From Thermus thermamylovorans (GTDB lineage Bacteria; Deinococcota; Deinococci; Deinococcales; Thermaceae), in NCBI RefSeq assembly GCF_004307015.1, contig NZ_SIJL01000007.1, positions 61,451 through 116,063 on the forward strand: a stretch of 54,613 bases of DNA. The letters are read 5' to 3'. Positions 26,174-34,544 of the stretch are shown piece after piece. The position numbers and the translations under genes were made by a program. A model generated the notes under the pieces. It made no database searches. It saw only the letters and a list, made by a program, of their open reading frames with translations, and was not told where the DNA came from. Each line of letters begins with the position of its first letter. The stretch's first letter is position 1.

Positions 26174-28427
26174 GGGCCCGGAAGGCCATGGGCAGGTACC
26201 CGCCCTCCGCCCACAGGGGCAGGAGGTCGGCGTAGCGGGGGGAGAGGAAGTGCCCCCCCTGGCCCAGGGGGTGGACGAAGCGGGAGGCCTCGGGGTCCGC
26301 GAGGTCCACGAGCTGGCGGTAGCTGGGCCCGTGGGTCATCCGGAGGGTCTCGGGGTCGAAGGGCCCCACGTTCACCGTGTACCGGTCCCCCCCGAAGGGC
26401 ACCGCCCGGTCCGCAAGGCGCCTTAAGGGGGTGTGGGTGAGGACGGGGTGGGCAAAGGTGGCCCGGTGCGCCTGGCCCCAGGCCCCTAGCCGCCCCCGGC
26501 GCTCCAGGGCCCTTTCCAGGGCCAAGGCGGCGAAGTCCAGGCAGCTCTCCTCGTATCCCGTCTCCGGCTGGTCGCAGTTCCGGTCCCCCTCCCTGAGGGC
26601 CCTCAGCAGGTAGCGGGGCCGGTCCCAGAAGGCCTCCCCCACCTCCCGGGCGGGCAGGCGGGTGAGCTCGGTGTACCAGAGGGCGAAGACCAGGGCCTCC
26701 TGGGAGTCCTTGCCCATGGTGCCGTCCCAGGCGAGGAGCCTTTCGCGCCAGGCCTGGCCCCTCTCGGAAAGGGGGGTGAGGAGTTCCAGCACGGGGCGGA
26801 AGTCCCGGAAGAGGAGGCTCTTCTGGTCCAGCTGGATGGCCTTCATGTCCTCCAGGGAAAGCCCCTCCTTGCCCAGCAGGAGCTCGCGGATGCGCTCCGC
26901 CCGGTAGGGCTCGGCCCAGTCGTAGGTGAGGGGGTAGGGGAAGCCCTCGGGGGTCACCTTGTGGTTGGCGGTGAGGAGGAAGCCCTCCTCGGGGTTCAGC
27001 GCCCGGAACCAGGCCTCGGGCTCCCGGTAGCCCTGCCAGTCCCACGCCCCGTCCCCGGGCACGGGCACGGTGCCCGTGTGCCCCGGGCGGCGGACGGGGA
27101 ACCTCCCGGGGACGATGTGGCCGATGTTGCCCTCCACGTCGGCGTAGAGGAAGTTCTGGCTGGGGGCGGAGTAGTGCCTTAGGGCGTCCGTGAACTCCTG
27201 CCAGTTTCGCGCCCGGTTCACCCCCAAAAAGGCCAAGAGGATGTGGTCCTCCTCGTCCAGGCTCACCCAGCGGAGGGCCATGGGGGTCCTGGGGGGGTCC
27301 TCCAGGGCGTCGGTGATCACCGGGCCGTAGTGGGTCTCCCGCACCCGGAGGACCACCTCCCCGCCCCCCCGCACCCGGATCCTCTCCTCCCGCACCCGGT
27401 AGGGCACCACCTGGCCCCGGTGGCGGTACCCCTGTCCCTCCACGTCCTCGAGGAGGTAGAGGTCCTGGACATCCGCCCCCACGTTGGTGAGCGCCCAGGC
27501 GATGCGCTCGTTCCGGCCGATGACCACCCCGGGCACCCCGGGCAGGGTGGCCCCCATGACCCGGTACCCGGGGGCCTCCAGGGCCATCAGGAACCAGAGG
27601 CTGGGGGCCTGGAGGCCCAGGTGGGGGTCGTTTGCCAGGAGGGGCTTGCCGGTGACGGTGCGGCTTCCCGAGACCGCCCAGTTGTTGCTGGCCTCCAGGA
27701 AGCGGGGCGGGGCCATCCGCAGGAGGGCCGCCGGGGCCTCCTCCCGGGAAAGGGCCAGGCGCAGGTCCTCCGCCTCCAGGAGGGCGGGGAGGTCCTCCGG
27801 GTAGGGGGGCCAGAGCTCCAGAAGCCGCCCGGGGCTGATCCCCCGGGCGAGGAGGCGGTGGCGGAGAAGCTCCTCCTCCCAGTTCCCGGAAAGGTCGAAG
27901 CTCATCATCTTGGCCCAGACCAGGACGTCGGGCCCCGTCCAGGGCTCGGGGCGGAAGCCGAGGAGGCGGAACTCCGGGGGCAGGGGCGCTTTGCTCCCCA
28001 AGAAGGCGTTCACCCCGGCCACGTAGGCGTCCACCGCCGCCTTTTCCTCGGGGTAGAGGCGCTCGTAGGCGCTTTCCGCCGCCCGGTAGAAGCCCCAGGT
28101 GCGCAGGAAGCGGTCCTGGGGAAGGGCTGCCTCCCCCAGGACCTCCGCGAGCCGCCCCTGACCCACCCTCCGCTGGAACTCCATCTGCCAGAGCCTTTCC
28201 TGGGCGTGGACGAACCCCTGGGCGAAGAAGAGGTCCTCGAGGGTCTGGGCCCGGATCCGCACCACCCCCCGCCCGTCCCGGGCCACCTCCACCGGGGCGG
28301 AAAGGCCCCTTAGGGGGATGCGCCCCTCCACCTGGGGCAAGGAGGCCCGCAGGGTGACGTAGGCCAGGGCTCCCGCCAGGGCGCCGAGGCCGAGGAGCCA
28401 GGCCAAGGCCCGCAGGAAACGCTTCAT
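26136..28427 (-). CDS. Penicillin acylase-family N-terminal nucleophile hydrolase
   Basis: 763 aa. A signal/anchor segment (ALAWLLGLGALAGALAYVTL) directs export. The alpha chain has the family motifs EVARDGRGVVRIRAQTLEDLFFAQGFVHAQERLWQMEFQRRVGQGRLAEVLG. Autocleavage is expected before Ser247 in EASNNWAVSGSRT, the Ntn nucleophile. KPLLANDPHLGL and ADVEGNIGHIVPGRFPVR follow in the beta chain. Substrates of the family are amides, including beta-lactams and acyl-homoserine lactones; the natural one is unknown. T. thermophilus has a characterised homologue. The ATG at 28427 is chosen over a longer frame because it begins the signal peptide. Confidence 0.93.
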   Translation of the reverse strand: MKRFLRALAWLLGLGALAGALAYVTLRASLPQVEGRIPLRGLSAPVEVARDGRGVVRIRAQTLEDLFFAQGFVHAQERLWQMEFQRRVGQGRLAEVLGEAALPQDRFLRTWGFYRAAESAYERLYPEEKAAVDAYVAGVNAFLGSKAPLPPEFRLLGFRPEPWTGPDVLVWAKMMSFDLSGNWEEELLRHRLLARGISPGRLLELWPPYPEDLPALLEAEDLRLALSREEAPAALLRMAPPRFLEASNNWAVSGSRTVTGKPLLANDPHLGLQAPSLWFLMALEAPGYRVMGATLPGVPGVVIGRNERIAWALTNVGADVQDLYLLEDVEGQGYRHRGQVVPYRVREERIRVRGGGEVVLRVRETHYGPVITDALEDPPRTPMALRWVSLDEEDHILLAFLGVNRARNWQEFTDALRHYSAPSQNFLYADVEGNIGHIVPGRFPVRRPGHTGTVPVPGDGAWDWQGYREPEAWFRALNPEEGFLLTANHKVTPEGFPYPLTYDWAEPYRAERIRELLLGKEGLSLEDMKAIQLDQKSLLFRDFRPVLELLTPLSERGQAWRERLLAWDGTMGKDSQEALVFALWYTELTRLPAREVGEAFWDRPRYLLRALREGDRNCDQPETGYEESCLDFAALALERALERRGRLGAWGQAHRATFAHPVLTHTPLRRLADRAVPFGGDRYTVNVGPFDPETLRMTHGPSYRQLVDLADPEASRFVHPLGQGGHFLSPRYADLLPLWAEGGYLPMAFRAPRERVLLLEPGR

Positions 28428-28437
28428 GGTGGGAGGG

Positions 28438-28443
28438 AGTATA
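28438..28443 (-). promoter_or_regulatory. -10 box TATACT for the acylase gene
   Basis: TATACT lies 10 nt before the ATG at 28427. Confidence 0.5.
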
Positions 28444-28487
28444 CCACGGCCTGTGCCCTGGCTTCCCTTCCCCTCCGGCCGAGCCCG

Positions 28488-28493
28488 TAGCAT
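28488..28493 (+). promoter_or_regulatory. -10 box TAGCAT, leaderless promoter
   Basis: TAGCAT, then 6 nt (GGGGGC), then the ATG at 28500. Confidence 0.55.
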
Positions 28494-28499
28494 GGGGGC

Positions 28500-28709
28500 A
28501 TGCGGCTGGAGTTCCTGGAGAACGGTCCCATCCGGGTGGAGGGCGGGCGCTTCCGGGTGCGGGTGGGGGAGAAGGAAGAGGTCCTGGAACGGCCCCGGGT
28601 CTTCCTCTGCCGCTGCGGGGCCTCGGGGAACAAGCCCTTCTGCGACGGCGCCCACAAGCGCATCGGCTTTCAGGCCCCGGGTGGGGTGCTGGAGGTGGAG
28701 GGGGGCTGA
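28500..28709 (+). CDS. CDGSH-type iron-sulfur protein
   Basis: 69 aa. The 3Cys-1His [2Fe-2S] motif is CRCGASGNKPFCDGAHKRIGF, the mitoNEET/CDGSH pattern with Cys-X-Cys, a third Cys and the His. Bacterial single-motif members are small soluble redox or cluster-transfer proteins. The N-terminal 30 residues (MRLEFLENGPIRVEGGRFRVRVG) form a beta-rich part. It sits between a penicillin acylase and an aldo/keto reductase, with its own promoter. Confidence 0.93.
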   Translation: MRLEFLENGPIRVEGGRFRVRVGEKEEVLERPRVFLCRCGASGNKPFCDGAHKRIGFQAPGGVLEVEGG

Positions 28710-28737
28710 CCCGCTGGTCAACCCCGGGCCAAGGGGG

Positions 28738-28743
28738 TAGACT
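28738..28743 (+). promoter_or_regulatory. -10 box TAGACT for the aldo/keto reductase
   Basis: TAGACT is 9 nt before the ATG at 28753; a second in-frame ATG lies at 28762. Confidence 0.5.
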
Positions 28744-28752
28744 CCGGTAGCC

Positions 28753-29712
28753 ATGGGCGCCATGCGCTACCGGAAGCTGGGCCAGTGGGGCCTAAGGGTC
28801 TCGGAGATCTCCCTGGGGGCCTGGGTCACCTTCGGGGACGCGGTGAAGGACAAGGAGACCGTCCGGGAGATCGTGCGGATCGCCTACGAGGGCGGGGTCA
28901 ACTTCTTCGACAACGCCGACGTCTACGCCAAGGGCCTGGCGGAGGAGGTCATGGGAGAGGTGCTCAGGGAGTTTCCCCGGCACACCCTGGTCCTCTCCAC
29001 CAAGGCCTACTGGCCCATGTCCGAGGACGTGAACGACCGGGGCCTGAGCCGCAAGCACCTCCTGGAGAGCATCACCAAAAGCCTCAAGCGCCTGAAGACC
29101 GACTACGTGGACCTCTTCTTCGCCCACCGCTACGACCCCGAGGTACCCATGGAGGAGATCGTCCACGCCATGCACACCCTCGTGGAAAGGGGCTACGCCC
29201 TCTACTGGGGCACCTCGGAGTGGCCCGCAGCCCGCATCGCCGAGGCGGTGGCCTTCGCCAGGGCTAACGGCCTCCACCCGCCCGTGGTGGAGCAGCCCCA
29301 GTACTCCATGCTCTACCGGGAGCGGGTGGAGGGGGAGATCCTCCCCGAGGCGGAGCGCTTCGGCCTGGGCCTGGTGGTCTGGAGCCCCCTGGCCATGGGG
29401 ATGCTCACCGGGCGGTACGACGGGGGCATCCCGGAGGATAGCCGCTTCGCCCGCTACCCCCAGTTCGGCGAGCGCTTCCTCACGGAGGAGAACCGCAGGA
29501 AGGTGTTGCGGCTCAAGGAGGTGGCGGACGGGCTGGGCCTGACCCGCACCCAGCTGGCCCTGGCCTGGACCCTCCGGCTTCCCGGCATCAGCAGCGCCAT
29601 CACCGGGGCCACCCACCCGGAACAGATCCGGGAGAGCCTGGGGGCCGCGGGGGTGGACCTGCCAAAGGAGGCCCTGGCGCGCATCGAGGCCATCCTGAAG
29701 GGGGAAGCCTAG
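28753..29712 (+). CDS. Aldo/keto reductase (potassium-channel beta-subunit subfamily)
   Basis: 319 aa TIM barrel. The catalytic tetrad is visible: Asp53 and Tyr58 in FFDNADVYAKG, Lys84 in LSTKAY, His125 in FFAHRYDPE. The C-terminal NADPH site is TRTQLALAWTLRLPGISSAITGATHPEQIRE. Members of this subgroup reduce aldehydes with NADPH. The longer QPQYSMLYRERVEGEILP is typical of the Kv-beta-like/YghZ class. The substrate is unknown. Confidence 0.92.
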   Translation: MGAMRYRKLGQWGLRVSEISLGAWVTFGDAVKDKETVREIVRIAYEGGVNFFDNADVYAKGLAEEVMGEVLREFPRHTLVLSTKAYWPMSEDVNDRGLSRKHLLESITKSLKRLKTDYVDLFFAHRYDPEVPMEEIVHAMHTLVERGYALYWGTSEWPAARIAEAVAFARANGLHPPVVEQPQYSMLYRERVEGEILPEAERFGLGLVVWSPLAMGMLTGRYDGGIPEDSRFARYPQFGERFLTEENRRKVLRLKEVADGLGLTRTQLALAWTLRLPGISSAITGATHPEQIRESLGAAGVDLPKEALARIEAILKGEA

Positions 29713-29777
29713 CGCCATCCCCCACGAGCCCCGCCTCGGCGGCAGGCGCTCCCTTTGGCCGCCGGCCCTCCCTGGAC

Positions 29778-29783
29778 TAAACT
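29778..29783 (+). promoter_or_regulatory. -10 box TAAACT, leaderless promoter of the FAD oxidase gene
   Basis: TAAACT, 7 nt, then the ATG at 29791. Confidence 0.6.
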
Positions 29784-29790
29784 TTGGTCC

Positions 29791-31149
29791 ATGGAAAGGC
29801 TGGAGGCCCTGAGGCACCTCCTCCCCGGGAGGGTGGACACCTCCCCCTCCGAGCGCCGCCGCCACGGGCGGGACGAGGGCTACCCGGAGGAGGGGGAGGT
29901 GCTGGCGGTGGTCTACCCCGAGGGGGTGGGGGACGTGCAGAAGGCCCTCCTCTGGGCCCGGGAGCACCGGGTGGCGGTCATCCCCTTCGGGGCGGGGACC
30001 AGCCTCGAGGGCCACCTCCTCCCCCTGGGGGAGGCCATCAGCCTGGACCTCGCCCGCATGAACCGCCTCCTGGAGGTCCGGCCCGAGGACTTCCTCTGCG
30101 TGGTGGAACCCGGCCTCACCCGCAAGGCCCTGAACGAGGCCCTGAAGGGCACGGGCCTCTTCTTCCCCGTGGACCCGGGGGCGGACGCCACCTTAGGCGG
30201 CATGGCCGCCACCAACGCCAGCGGCACCACCACGGTGCGCTACGGGGGGATGCGGCAAAACGTCCTCGCCCTGCAGGTAGTCTTGGCCGGGGGGGAGGTC
30301 CTGGAGCTGGGGCGGCCCGTGCGCAAGACCAGCGCCGGCTACGACCTCAAGGACCTCTTCATCGGCTCGGAGGGCACCCTGGGGGTCATCACCCGCCTCA
30401 CCCTGCGCCTCCACCCCCTCCCCGAGCACGTGCACACCTTAAGGGTCTTCTTCCCCGGGGTGGAGGCGGCGGCTTGGGCCAGCTACCGGGTGATGGCCAG
30501 CGGGCTTCCCGTGGCCCGGCTGGAGCTATTGGACGAGCTCGCCCTAAAGGCCTTAAACCGCCACCTGGGGACCGGTTTCCCCGAGCGCCCCGCCCTCTTC
30601 CTGGAGTTCCACTCCTCCACAAGGGAGGCCCTGGAGGCGGAAAGCGCCCTGGCCCTAGAGCTCACGCGGGAAGCCGGGGCTTTGCAGGCGGAGGCTGCCA
30701 AGACCGAGGAGGAGCGCAGGCGGCAGTGGGAGGCCCGCCACCAGGCCTACTGGGCCCTGGTCCACCTCTTCCCCGGCCACCGCTTTGCCATCACCGACGT
30801 GGCCGTGCCCCTTTCCCGCCTGCCCGAGATGGTGCGCTATGCCCAGGGCCTCCTCCGGGAGATGGGCCTCACCGGCAACATCTTGGGCCACGTGGGGGAC
30901 GGGAACTTCCACACCCTGGTCCCCGTCCTGCCGGAGGACTACCCCAAGGCGGAGGCCTACGCCGAGCGCCTGGTGCAAAAAGCCCTGGCCCTCGGGGGTA
31001 CCTGCACCGCCGAGCACGGGGTGGGCCTCAGGAAGAAGAGGTACCTCCCCCTGGAGCATGGGTCCGCCTTGGACTGGATGCGAAAACTGAAGGCCCTCCT
31101 GGACCCCGAGGGCCTCCTGAACCCGGGCAAGGTGCTTGACACGCCCTAG
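29791..31149 (+). CDS. FAD-linked oxidase, D-lactate/glycolate dehydrogenase (GlcD) type
   Basis: 452 aa. The FAD-binding PCMH domain is N-terminal, with VIPFGAGTSLEGHLLPLG, VDPGADATLGGMAATNASGTTTVRYGG and DLFIGSEGTLGVITRLTLRL. The C-terminal substrate domain has GNILGHVGDGNFHTLVPV and the conserved CTAEHGVGLRKKRYL. The enzymes oxidise 2-hydroxy acids and feed electrons to the respiratory chain. No glcE/glcF or Fe-S partner is adjacent. The ATG at 29791 fits the promoter; a start at 29755 would add 12 unrelated residues. Confidence 0.92.
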   Translation: MERLEALRHLLPGRVDTSPSERRRHGRDEGYPEEGEVLAVVYPEGVGDVQKALLWAREHRVAVIPFGAGTSLEGHLLPLGEAISLDLARMNRLLEVRPEDFLCVVEPGLTRKALNEALKGTGLFFPVDPGADATLGGMAATNASGTTTVRYGGMRQNVLALQVVLAGGEVLELGRPVRKTSAGYDLKDLFIGSEGTLGVITRLTLRLHPLPEHVHTLRVFFPGVEAAAWASYRVMASGLPVARLELLDELALKALNRHLGTGFPERPALFLEFHSSTREALEAESALALELTREAGALQAEAAKTEEERRRQWEARHQAYWALVHLFPGHRFAITDVAVPLSRLPEMVRYAQGLLREMGLTGNILGHVGDGNFHTLVPVLPEDYPKAEAYAERLVQKALALGGTCTAEHGVGLRKKRYLPLEHGSALDWMRKLKALLDPEGLLNPGKVLDTP

Positions 31150-31158
31150 GCCCTCCGC

Positions 31159-31164
31159 TATAGT
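31159..31164 (+). promoter_or_regulatory. -10 box TATAGT for the initiator tRNA
   Basis: TATAGT lies 12 nt before the tRNA 5' end, so a transcription start about 6 nt before the mature tRNA is expected. Confidence 0.6.
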
Positions 31165-31176
31165 TAGGGATGGCGA

Positions 31177-31253
<77 letters not shown>

Positions 31254-31259
31254 AACCTG

Positions 31260-31292
31260 CCCCCGGGCACGAAAGGCCCGGGGGGTTTCCTT
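31260..31292 (+). terminator. Intrinsic terminator of the tRNA-fMet transcript
   Basis: CCCCCGGGC (31260-31268) pairs with GCCCGGGGG (31276-31284) around a 7-nt loop, followed by GTTTCCTTT. It ends 7-14 nt after the tRNA and just before phhB. Confidence 0.85.
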
Positions 31293-31298
31293 TACCCT
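31293..31298 (+). promoter_or_regulatory. Possible -10 box TACCCT for phhB
   Basis: TACCCT, 7 nt (including GGAGGG), then the ATG at 31306. It fits the TANNNT pattern but is G/C-rich, and the tract may simply be the end of the terminator. Confidence 0.35.
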
Positions 31299-31305
31299 GG
31301 AGGGC

Positions 31306-31545
31306 ATGGACTGGGAGGTGCGGCAAAACCCGGAACGCCTTTACAAGGCTTTCCGCTTCAAGAACTTCCAGGAGGCCTTGGCCTTCGCCAACCGGGTGGG
31401 GGAGCTGGCGGAACGGGAGAACCACCACCCCCGCCTCACGGTGGCGTGGGGACAGGTGGCGGTGGAGTGGTGGACCCACAGCCAGGGGGGCATCACCGAG
31501 AAGGACCGGGAGATGGCCCGCCTCACCGACCTTCTCCTGGGGTAG
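31306..31545 (+). CDS. phhB: Pterin-4a-carbinolamine dehydratase
   Basis: 79 aa, full length for the family. The catalytic signature ENHHPRLTVAWGQVAVEWWTHSQGGITEKD holds His40-His41-Pro42 and the later His58. It dehydrates 4a-hydroxytetrahydrobiopterin formed by aromatic amino acid hydroxylases. No phenylalanine hydroxylase gene is next to it, so another pterin-related role remains possible. GGAGGG lies just before the ATG. It appears to head an operon with the thioesterase, DCC protein and mutM. Confidence 0.92.
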   Translation: MDWEVRQNPERLYKAFRFKNFQEALAFANRVGELAERENHHPRLTVAWGQVAVEWWTHSQGGITEKDREMARLTDLLLG

Positions 31546-31557
31546 CCTGGGAGAGGT

Positions 31558-31935
31558 ATGGAGGCGCGCACCTTAGAGCTCGTCTTCCCCGAGCACACCA
31601 ACCCCCTGGGGGCTGCCTTCGGCGGCTTTGTGCTGGGCCTCATGGACAAGGTGGGTTCCTACGCCGCCGCCCGCAGGGCCAGGAAACCCGTGGTCACCGT
31701 GGCGGTGAGCAGTGTGGAGTTCAAGGTGCCCATCCGCACCGGCGACCTCCTGGAGGTGGTGGCCCGGGTGGTGCGGGTGGGGCGCACCTCCCTCACCGTG
31801 GAGGTGGAGGTCTACAAGGAGGGCTTCGGCCAGGAGGACGGCCGGGTCCTGGCCACCCGGGGGGAGCTCACCTACGTGGCGGTGAACGAAAGGGGCCAGC
31901 CCGTGCCGGTGGAGGCCCATGCGGGTACTGATTGA
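31558..31935 (+). CDS. Hotdog-fold acyl-CoA thioesterase
   Basis: 125 aa. The YciA/BACH-type pattern begins LVFPEHTNPLGAAFGGFVLGLMDKVGSYAAARRA, with Asn and Asp as likely active-site residues, and continues VTVAVSSVEFKVPIRTGDLLEVVARVVRVGRTSLTVEVEVYKE. Such enzymes release acyl groups from CoA. The ribosome binding site is GGGAGAGG just before the ATG. It overlaps the next gene by 17 nt. Confidence 0.88.
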   Translation: MEARTLELVFPEHTNPLGAAFGGFVLGLMDKVGSYAAARRARKPVVTVAVSSVEFKVPIRTGDLLEVVARVVRVGRTSLTVEVEVYKEGFGQEDGRVLATRGELTYVAVNERGQPVPVEAHAGTD

Positions 31936-32230
31936 CGGGGAGTGCCCTTACTGCCGGGCCTTGGGCCGGGCGGTGAAGGCCTTGGACCTGCGGGGGACCC
32001 TCCGGGTGGAGCCCCTGCAGGAAGCCCGGGGCTGGGACCGGGAAGCCCTCCTCCAGGAACTCCACGTCCTGGAAGGGGAGAGGGTCCACCGGGGCTACCG
32101 GGCCCTCCTGGCCCTGGCCCGGAGGCTACCCCTCCTCTGGCCCCTCTACCCCCTCCTCCTCCTGGGACGGGCCTTCGGCCTGGGGCCCAGGCTCTACCGG
32201 GCCTTTGCCCGGAGGAGGCCCCGTGCCTGA
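31919..32230 (+). CDS. DCC-family thioredoxin-fold protein (DUF393)
   Basis: 103 aa. It starts MRVLIDGECPYCRALGRAVKALD, the DxxCxxC redox motif that names the DCC family, and ends in a hydrophobic, Arg-rich tail (LLWPLYPLLLLGRAFGLGPRLYRAFARRRPRA). It is probably a thiol-disulfide oxidoreductase, but substrate and location are unknown. It starts inside the thioesterase gene and its stop overlaps mutM by 8 nt. Confidence 0.88.
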   Translation: MRVLIDGECPYCRALGRAVKALDLRGTLRVEPLQEARGWDREALLQELHVLEGERVHRGYRALLALARRLPLLWPLYPLLLLGRAFGLGPRLYRAFARRRPRA

Positions 32231-33017
32231 GCTCCCCGAGGTGGAAACCACCCGGAGGCGCCTTCTGCCCCTCCTCCTGGGACAGAGCTTCCTGGAAATC
32301 CGCCACCAGGACCCCAGGCGCTACCGCCACACGGAGCGGGCCCTGGGGCAAAGGGTGGAAGAGGTGGGGCGGCGGGGGAAGTTCCTCCTCCTGGGGCTTT
32401 CCGGCGGGCTGGAGATGGTGGTCCACCTGGGCATGACCGGGGGCTTCCGCCTGCGGGAGACCCCCCACGCCCGGGTGGCCTTCCGCCTGGACAGGGGAGA
32501 ACTCTTCTTCCACGATCCCCGGCGCTTCGGGCGCCTCTGGGTGGTGAAGGCGGGGGACCACCGGGAGATCCCCCTCCTCTCCCGCCTGGGCCCCGAGCCC
32601 CTTTCCGCGGCCTTCCGCTTCCCGGAGTTCTGGGAGGGCCTAAGGAGAAGCGCCAAGCCCCTTAAGAGCCTCCTCCTGGACCAGCGCCTGGCCGCGGGGG
32701 TGGGGAACATCTACGCGGACGAGGCCCTCTTCCGGGCGGGCCTCTCCCCCTTGCGCCGGGGGAAGGAGGTGGGGGAGGAAGAGGCCAGGAGGCTTTTCGC
32801 GACCATCCGTCAGGTGCTCGCCGAGGCCCTGGCCCAGGGAGGGAGCACCCTGGGGGACCGCACCTACCAGCAGCCCGATGGCCTCCCCGGGAGCTTCCAG
32901 GAGCGGCATGCGGTCTATGGCCGCAAAGGCCTCCCCTGCCCCCGCTGCGGCCACCCGGTGGCCCGGGCGGTGGTGGCGGGGCGGGGCACCCACTTCTGCC
33001 CCCGTTGCCAGACCTAG
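32223..33017 (+). CDS. mutM: Formamidopyrimidine-DNA glycosylase
   Basis: 264 aa. After the initiator, PELPEVETTRR gives the catalytic Pro2 and Glu3; Lys53 (GRRGKFLLLG) contacts DNA. A helix-two-turn-helix (LDQRLAAGVGNIYADEALF) and a zinc finger (CPRCGHPVARAVVAGRGTHFCPRC) complete it. It removes 8-oxoguanine and ring-opened purines. The GTG at 32223 is chosen because the mature enzyme must begin with Pro; a start at 32205 would destroy the active site. It overlaps the DCC gene by 8 nt. Confidence 0.97.
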   Translation: MPELPEVETTRRRLLPLLLGQSFLEIRHQDPRRYRHTERALGQRVEEVGRRGKFLLLGLSGGLEMVVHLGMTGGFRLRETPHARVAFRLDRGELFFHDPRRFGRLWVVKAGDHREIPLLSRLGPEPLSAAFRFPEFWEGLRRSAKPLKSLLLDQRLAAGVGNIYADEALFRAGLSPLRRGKEVGEEEARRLFATIRQVLAEALAQGGSTLGDRTYQQPDGLPGSFQERHAVYGRKGLPCPRCGHPVARAVVAGRGTHFCPRCQT

Positions 33018-34498
33018 CCCCACCTTCCCCGCCCCCGGTCCAGGAGGTAGAAGAGGAGCCCGGAGATGAGGGCGAGAAGGGCGGCGATGGCCAGGGCTTC
33101 CTTGAAGGGCACCTCCCCCGGCCTTCCCAGGCGCTCTTGGATGGCCAGGGTCAGGGTGGTCCATTCGGGCCGCCAAAGCACTAAGGTTGCCCCGAACTCC
33201 CCCAAGATGGCGGCTAAGGCCAGAGCCAACCCCGAGCGCAGGGCAGGAAAGACCAAGGGAAGCTCGACGCGGAAGAAGGCCCTGAAGGGGGTGGCTCCCA
33301 GCACCCGGGCTGCCCATAGGAGGCTTGGGGGTAGGCCCTTTAGGGCGGGGAGCAGGGCCCGGGCCAAAAGGGGGTAGGCCAGGAGGGCGTAGGCCGTGAG
33401 GAGGAGCCCTAAGGAACCCCGGAAGGAAGGGTAGGCGAGAAGGTAGCCCAGGCCCACCGCCACCGGACTCACCATAAGGGGGAAAAGCCCTAGGAGGTCC
33501 AGAAGGCGGTTCTTCTGGGCAGCCGCCGCGTAGGCTATCCCGAGGGGCAGGGCCAGGAGGAGGGCCAAGGCAGTGAAGCGGAGGCTGTTGCCGAGGGCTA
33601 GGGGAAGGGACGTGAACTCCTCCGAGGTCCAGGCGGAGACCAGGGCGGCGGTTTCGGTTCGCAGGAGAAGGCCCCAAAGAGGAGCATAGAGCAGGAGGAA
33701 GAAGGTCCCTAGCCCCACGGTCCAAGCCCAAGAGAGGGGGGAGAGAAGCCCCCCAGGGGCGAAAGGGTGGGGCTGGAGTTGCCGGTAGAGGAGAAGGGCG
33801 AGGCTTAGGGTCAGGATCTGTAGGAGCATGAGGGCGCTGGCCTCGGAAAAGGCTAGGCGGTGGGCCAGGAGGGTGTAGACCTCCACCTCGAGGGTGGCAT
33901 AGCGGGGCCCGCCTAAGAGAAGCGGCACCCCGAAGGCGGAGAAGGTGTAAAGGAAGACGAGCAGTCCGGCTGAACCTAAGGTGGGAAGAAGCAGGGGAAG
34001 TCCCACCCGCAGAAAGGCCCGAAAAGGGGTAGCCCCCAGGACTCTTGCCGCCCGCATGGGCTCTGCCAGGTGCACCGCCACGGGAAGGAGGATACGCAGG
34101 GCCAGCCCCAGGTTGTAAAAGACCGCTGCTAGGAGGAGAAGGGCCTTGGTGCCGTAGAGGTCCACTCCCAGAAGTCCGCGGGGGCCGAGGAGGGCCAAAA
34201 ACCCCAGGGCCACCACCGGTGTGGGGAGGACAAAGGGGAGGATGGAGAGGGCAAGGAAGACCTCCCTAAGGGGAAACTGCCTGCGGAAGAGAAAGGCCAG
34301 GGGGAGGGCCAGGGAAAGGGTCAGGAAGGCGGAAAGGAGCCCATACTCCAGGCTCCAGAGGTAGCGTTCCCAGTAGTAGGGGTTCGCTAGGGTTTGAGCG
34401 AACCCCTCCCCCACCCCCAGGGCCAGGATGCGCCCGAGGGGGTAGAAGAGCGCGAGGCCCAGGAAGAGGAGGACGAAAAGCCCCGCGAGCCTGGCCAC
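33014..34498 (-). CDS. thiP: Thiamine ABC transporter permease, fused double permease
   Basis: 494 aa with about 12 helices in two homologous halves. Each half has a near-identical ATPase-coupling loop: ARVLGATPFRAFLRVGLPLLLPT and ARVLGATPFRAFFRVELPLVFPA. This tandem layout is that of ThiP/FbpB permeases. Together with the upstream ThiB-like protein and TPP riboswitch it is assigned to thiamine uptake. No ATPase gene (thiQ) is adjacent. It has its own TATAAA box. Third-position GC is visibly a little lower than in neighbours. The stop overlaps mutM by 4 nt, tail to tail. Confidence 0.9.
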   Translation of the reverse strand: MARLAGLFVLLFLGLALFYPLGRILALGVGEGFAQTLANPYYWERYLWSLEYGLLSAFLTLSLALPLAFLFRRQFPLREVFLALSILPFVLPTPVVALGFLALLGPRGLLGVDLYGTKALLLLAAVFYNLGLALRILLPVAVHLAEPMRAARVLGATPFRAFLRVGLPLLLPTLGSAGLLVFLYTFSAFGVPLLLGGPRYATLEVEVYTLLAHRLAFSEASALMLLQILTLSLALLLYRQLQPHPFAPGGLLSPLSWAWTVGLGTFFLLLYAPLWGLLLRTETAALVSAWTSEEFTSLPLALGNSLRFTALALLLALPLGIAYAAAAQKNRLLDLLGLFPLMVSPVAVGLGYLLAYPSFRGSLGLLLTAYALLAYPLLARALLPALKGLPPSLLWAARVLGATPFRAFFRVELPLVFPALRSGLALALAAILGEFGATLVLWRPEWTTLTLAIQERLGRPGEVPFKEALAIAALLALISGLLFYLLDRGRGRWG

Positions 34499-34503
34499 GC
34501 CCC

Positions 34504-34509
34504 TTTATA
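34504..34509 (-). promoter_or_regulatory. -10-like TATAAA before thiP
   Basis: TATAAA lies 5 nt before the GTG at 34498 in the 46-nt gap after thiB. It could yield a leaderless thiP message that skips the riboswitch. Confidence 0.4.
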
Positions 34510-34544
34510 CCCCCTCGCCTGGCCGGAGGAGGCCCTGGGCAGCC

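Noticed and set aside
31260-31292. A riboswitch before phhB
   Set aside because: The only structure is a standard tRNA terminator hairpin with T-rich tail.
32205-32223. An earlier mutM start at 32205
   Set aside because: It would place six residues before the catalytic proline, which must be at the N-terminus after Met removal.
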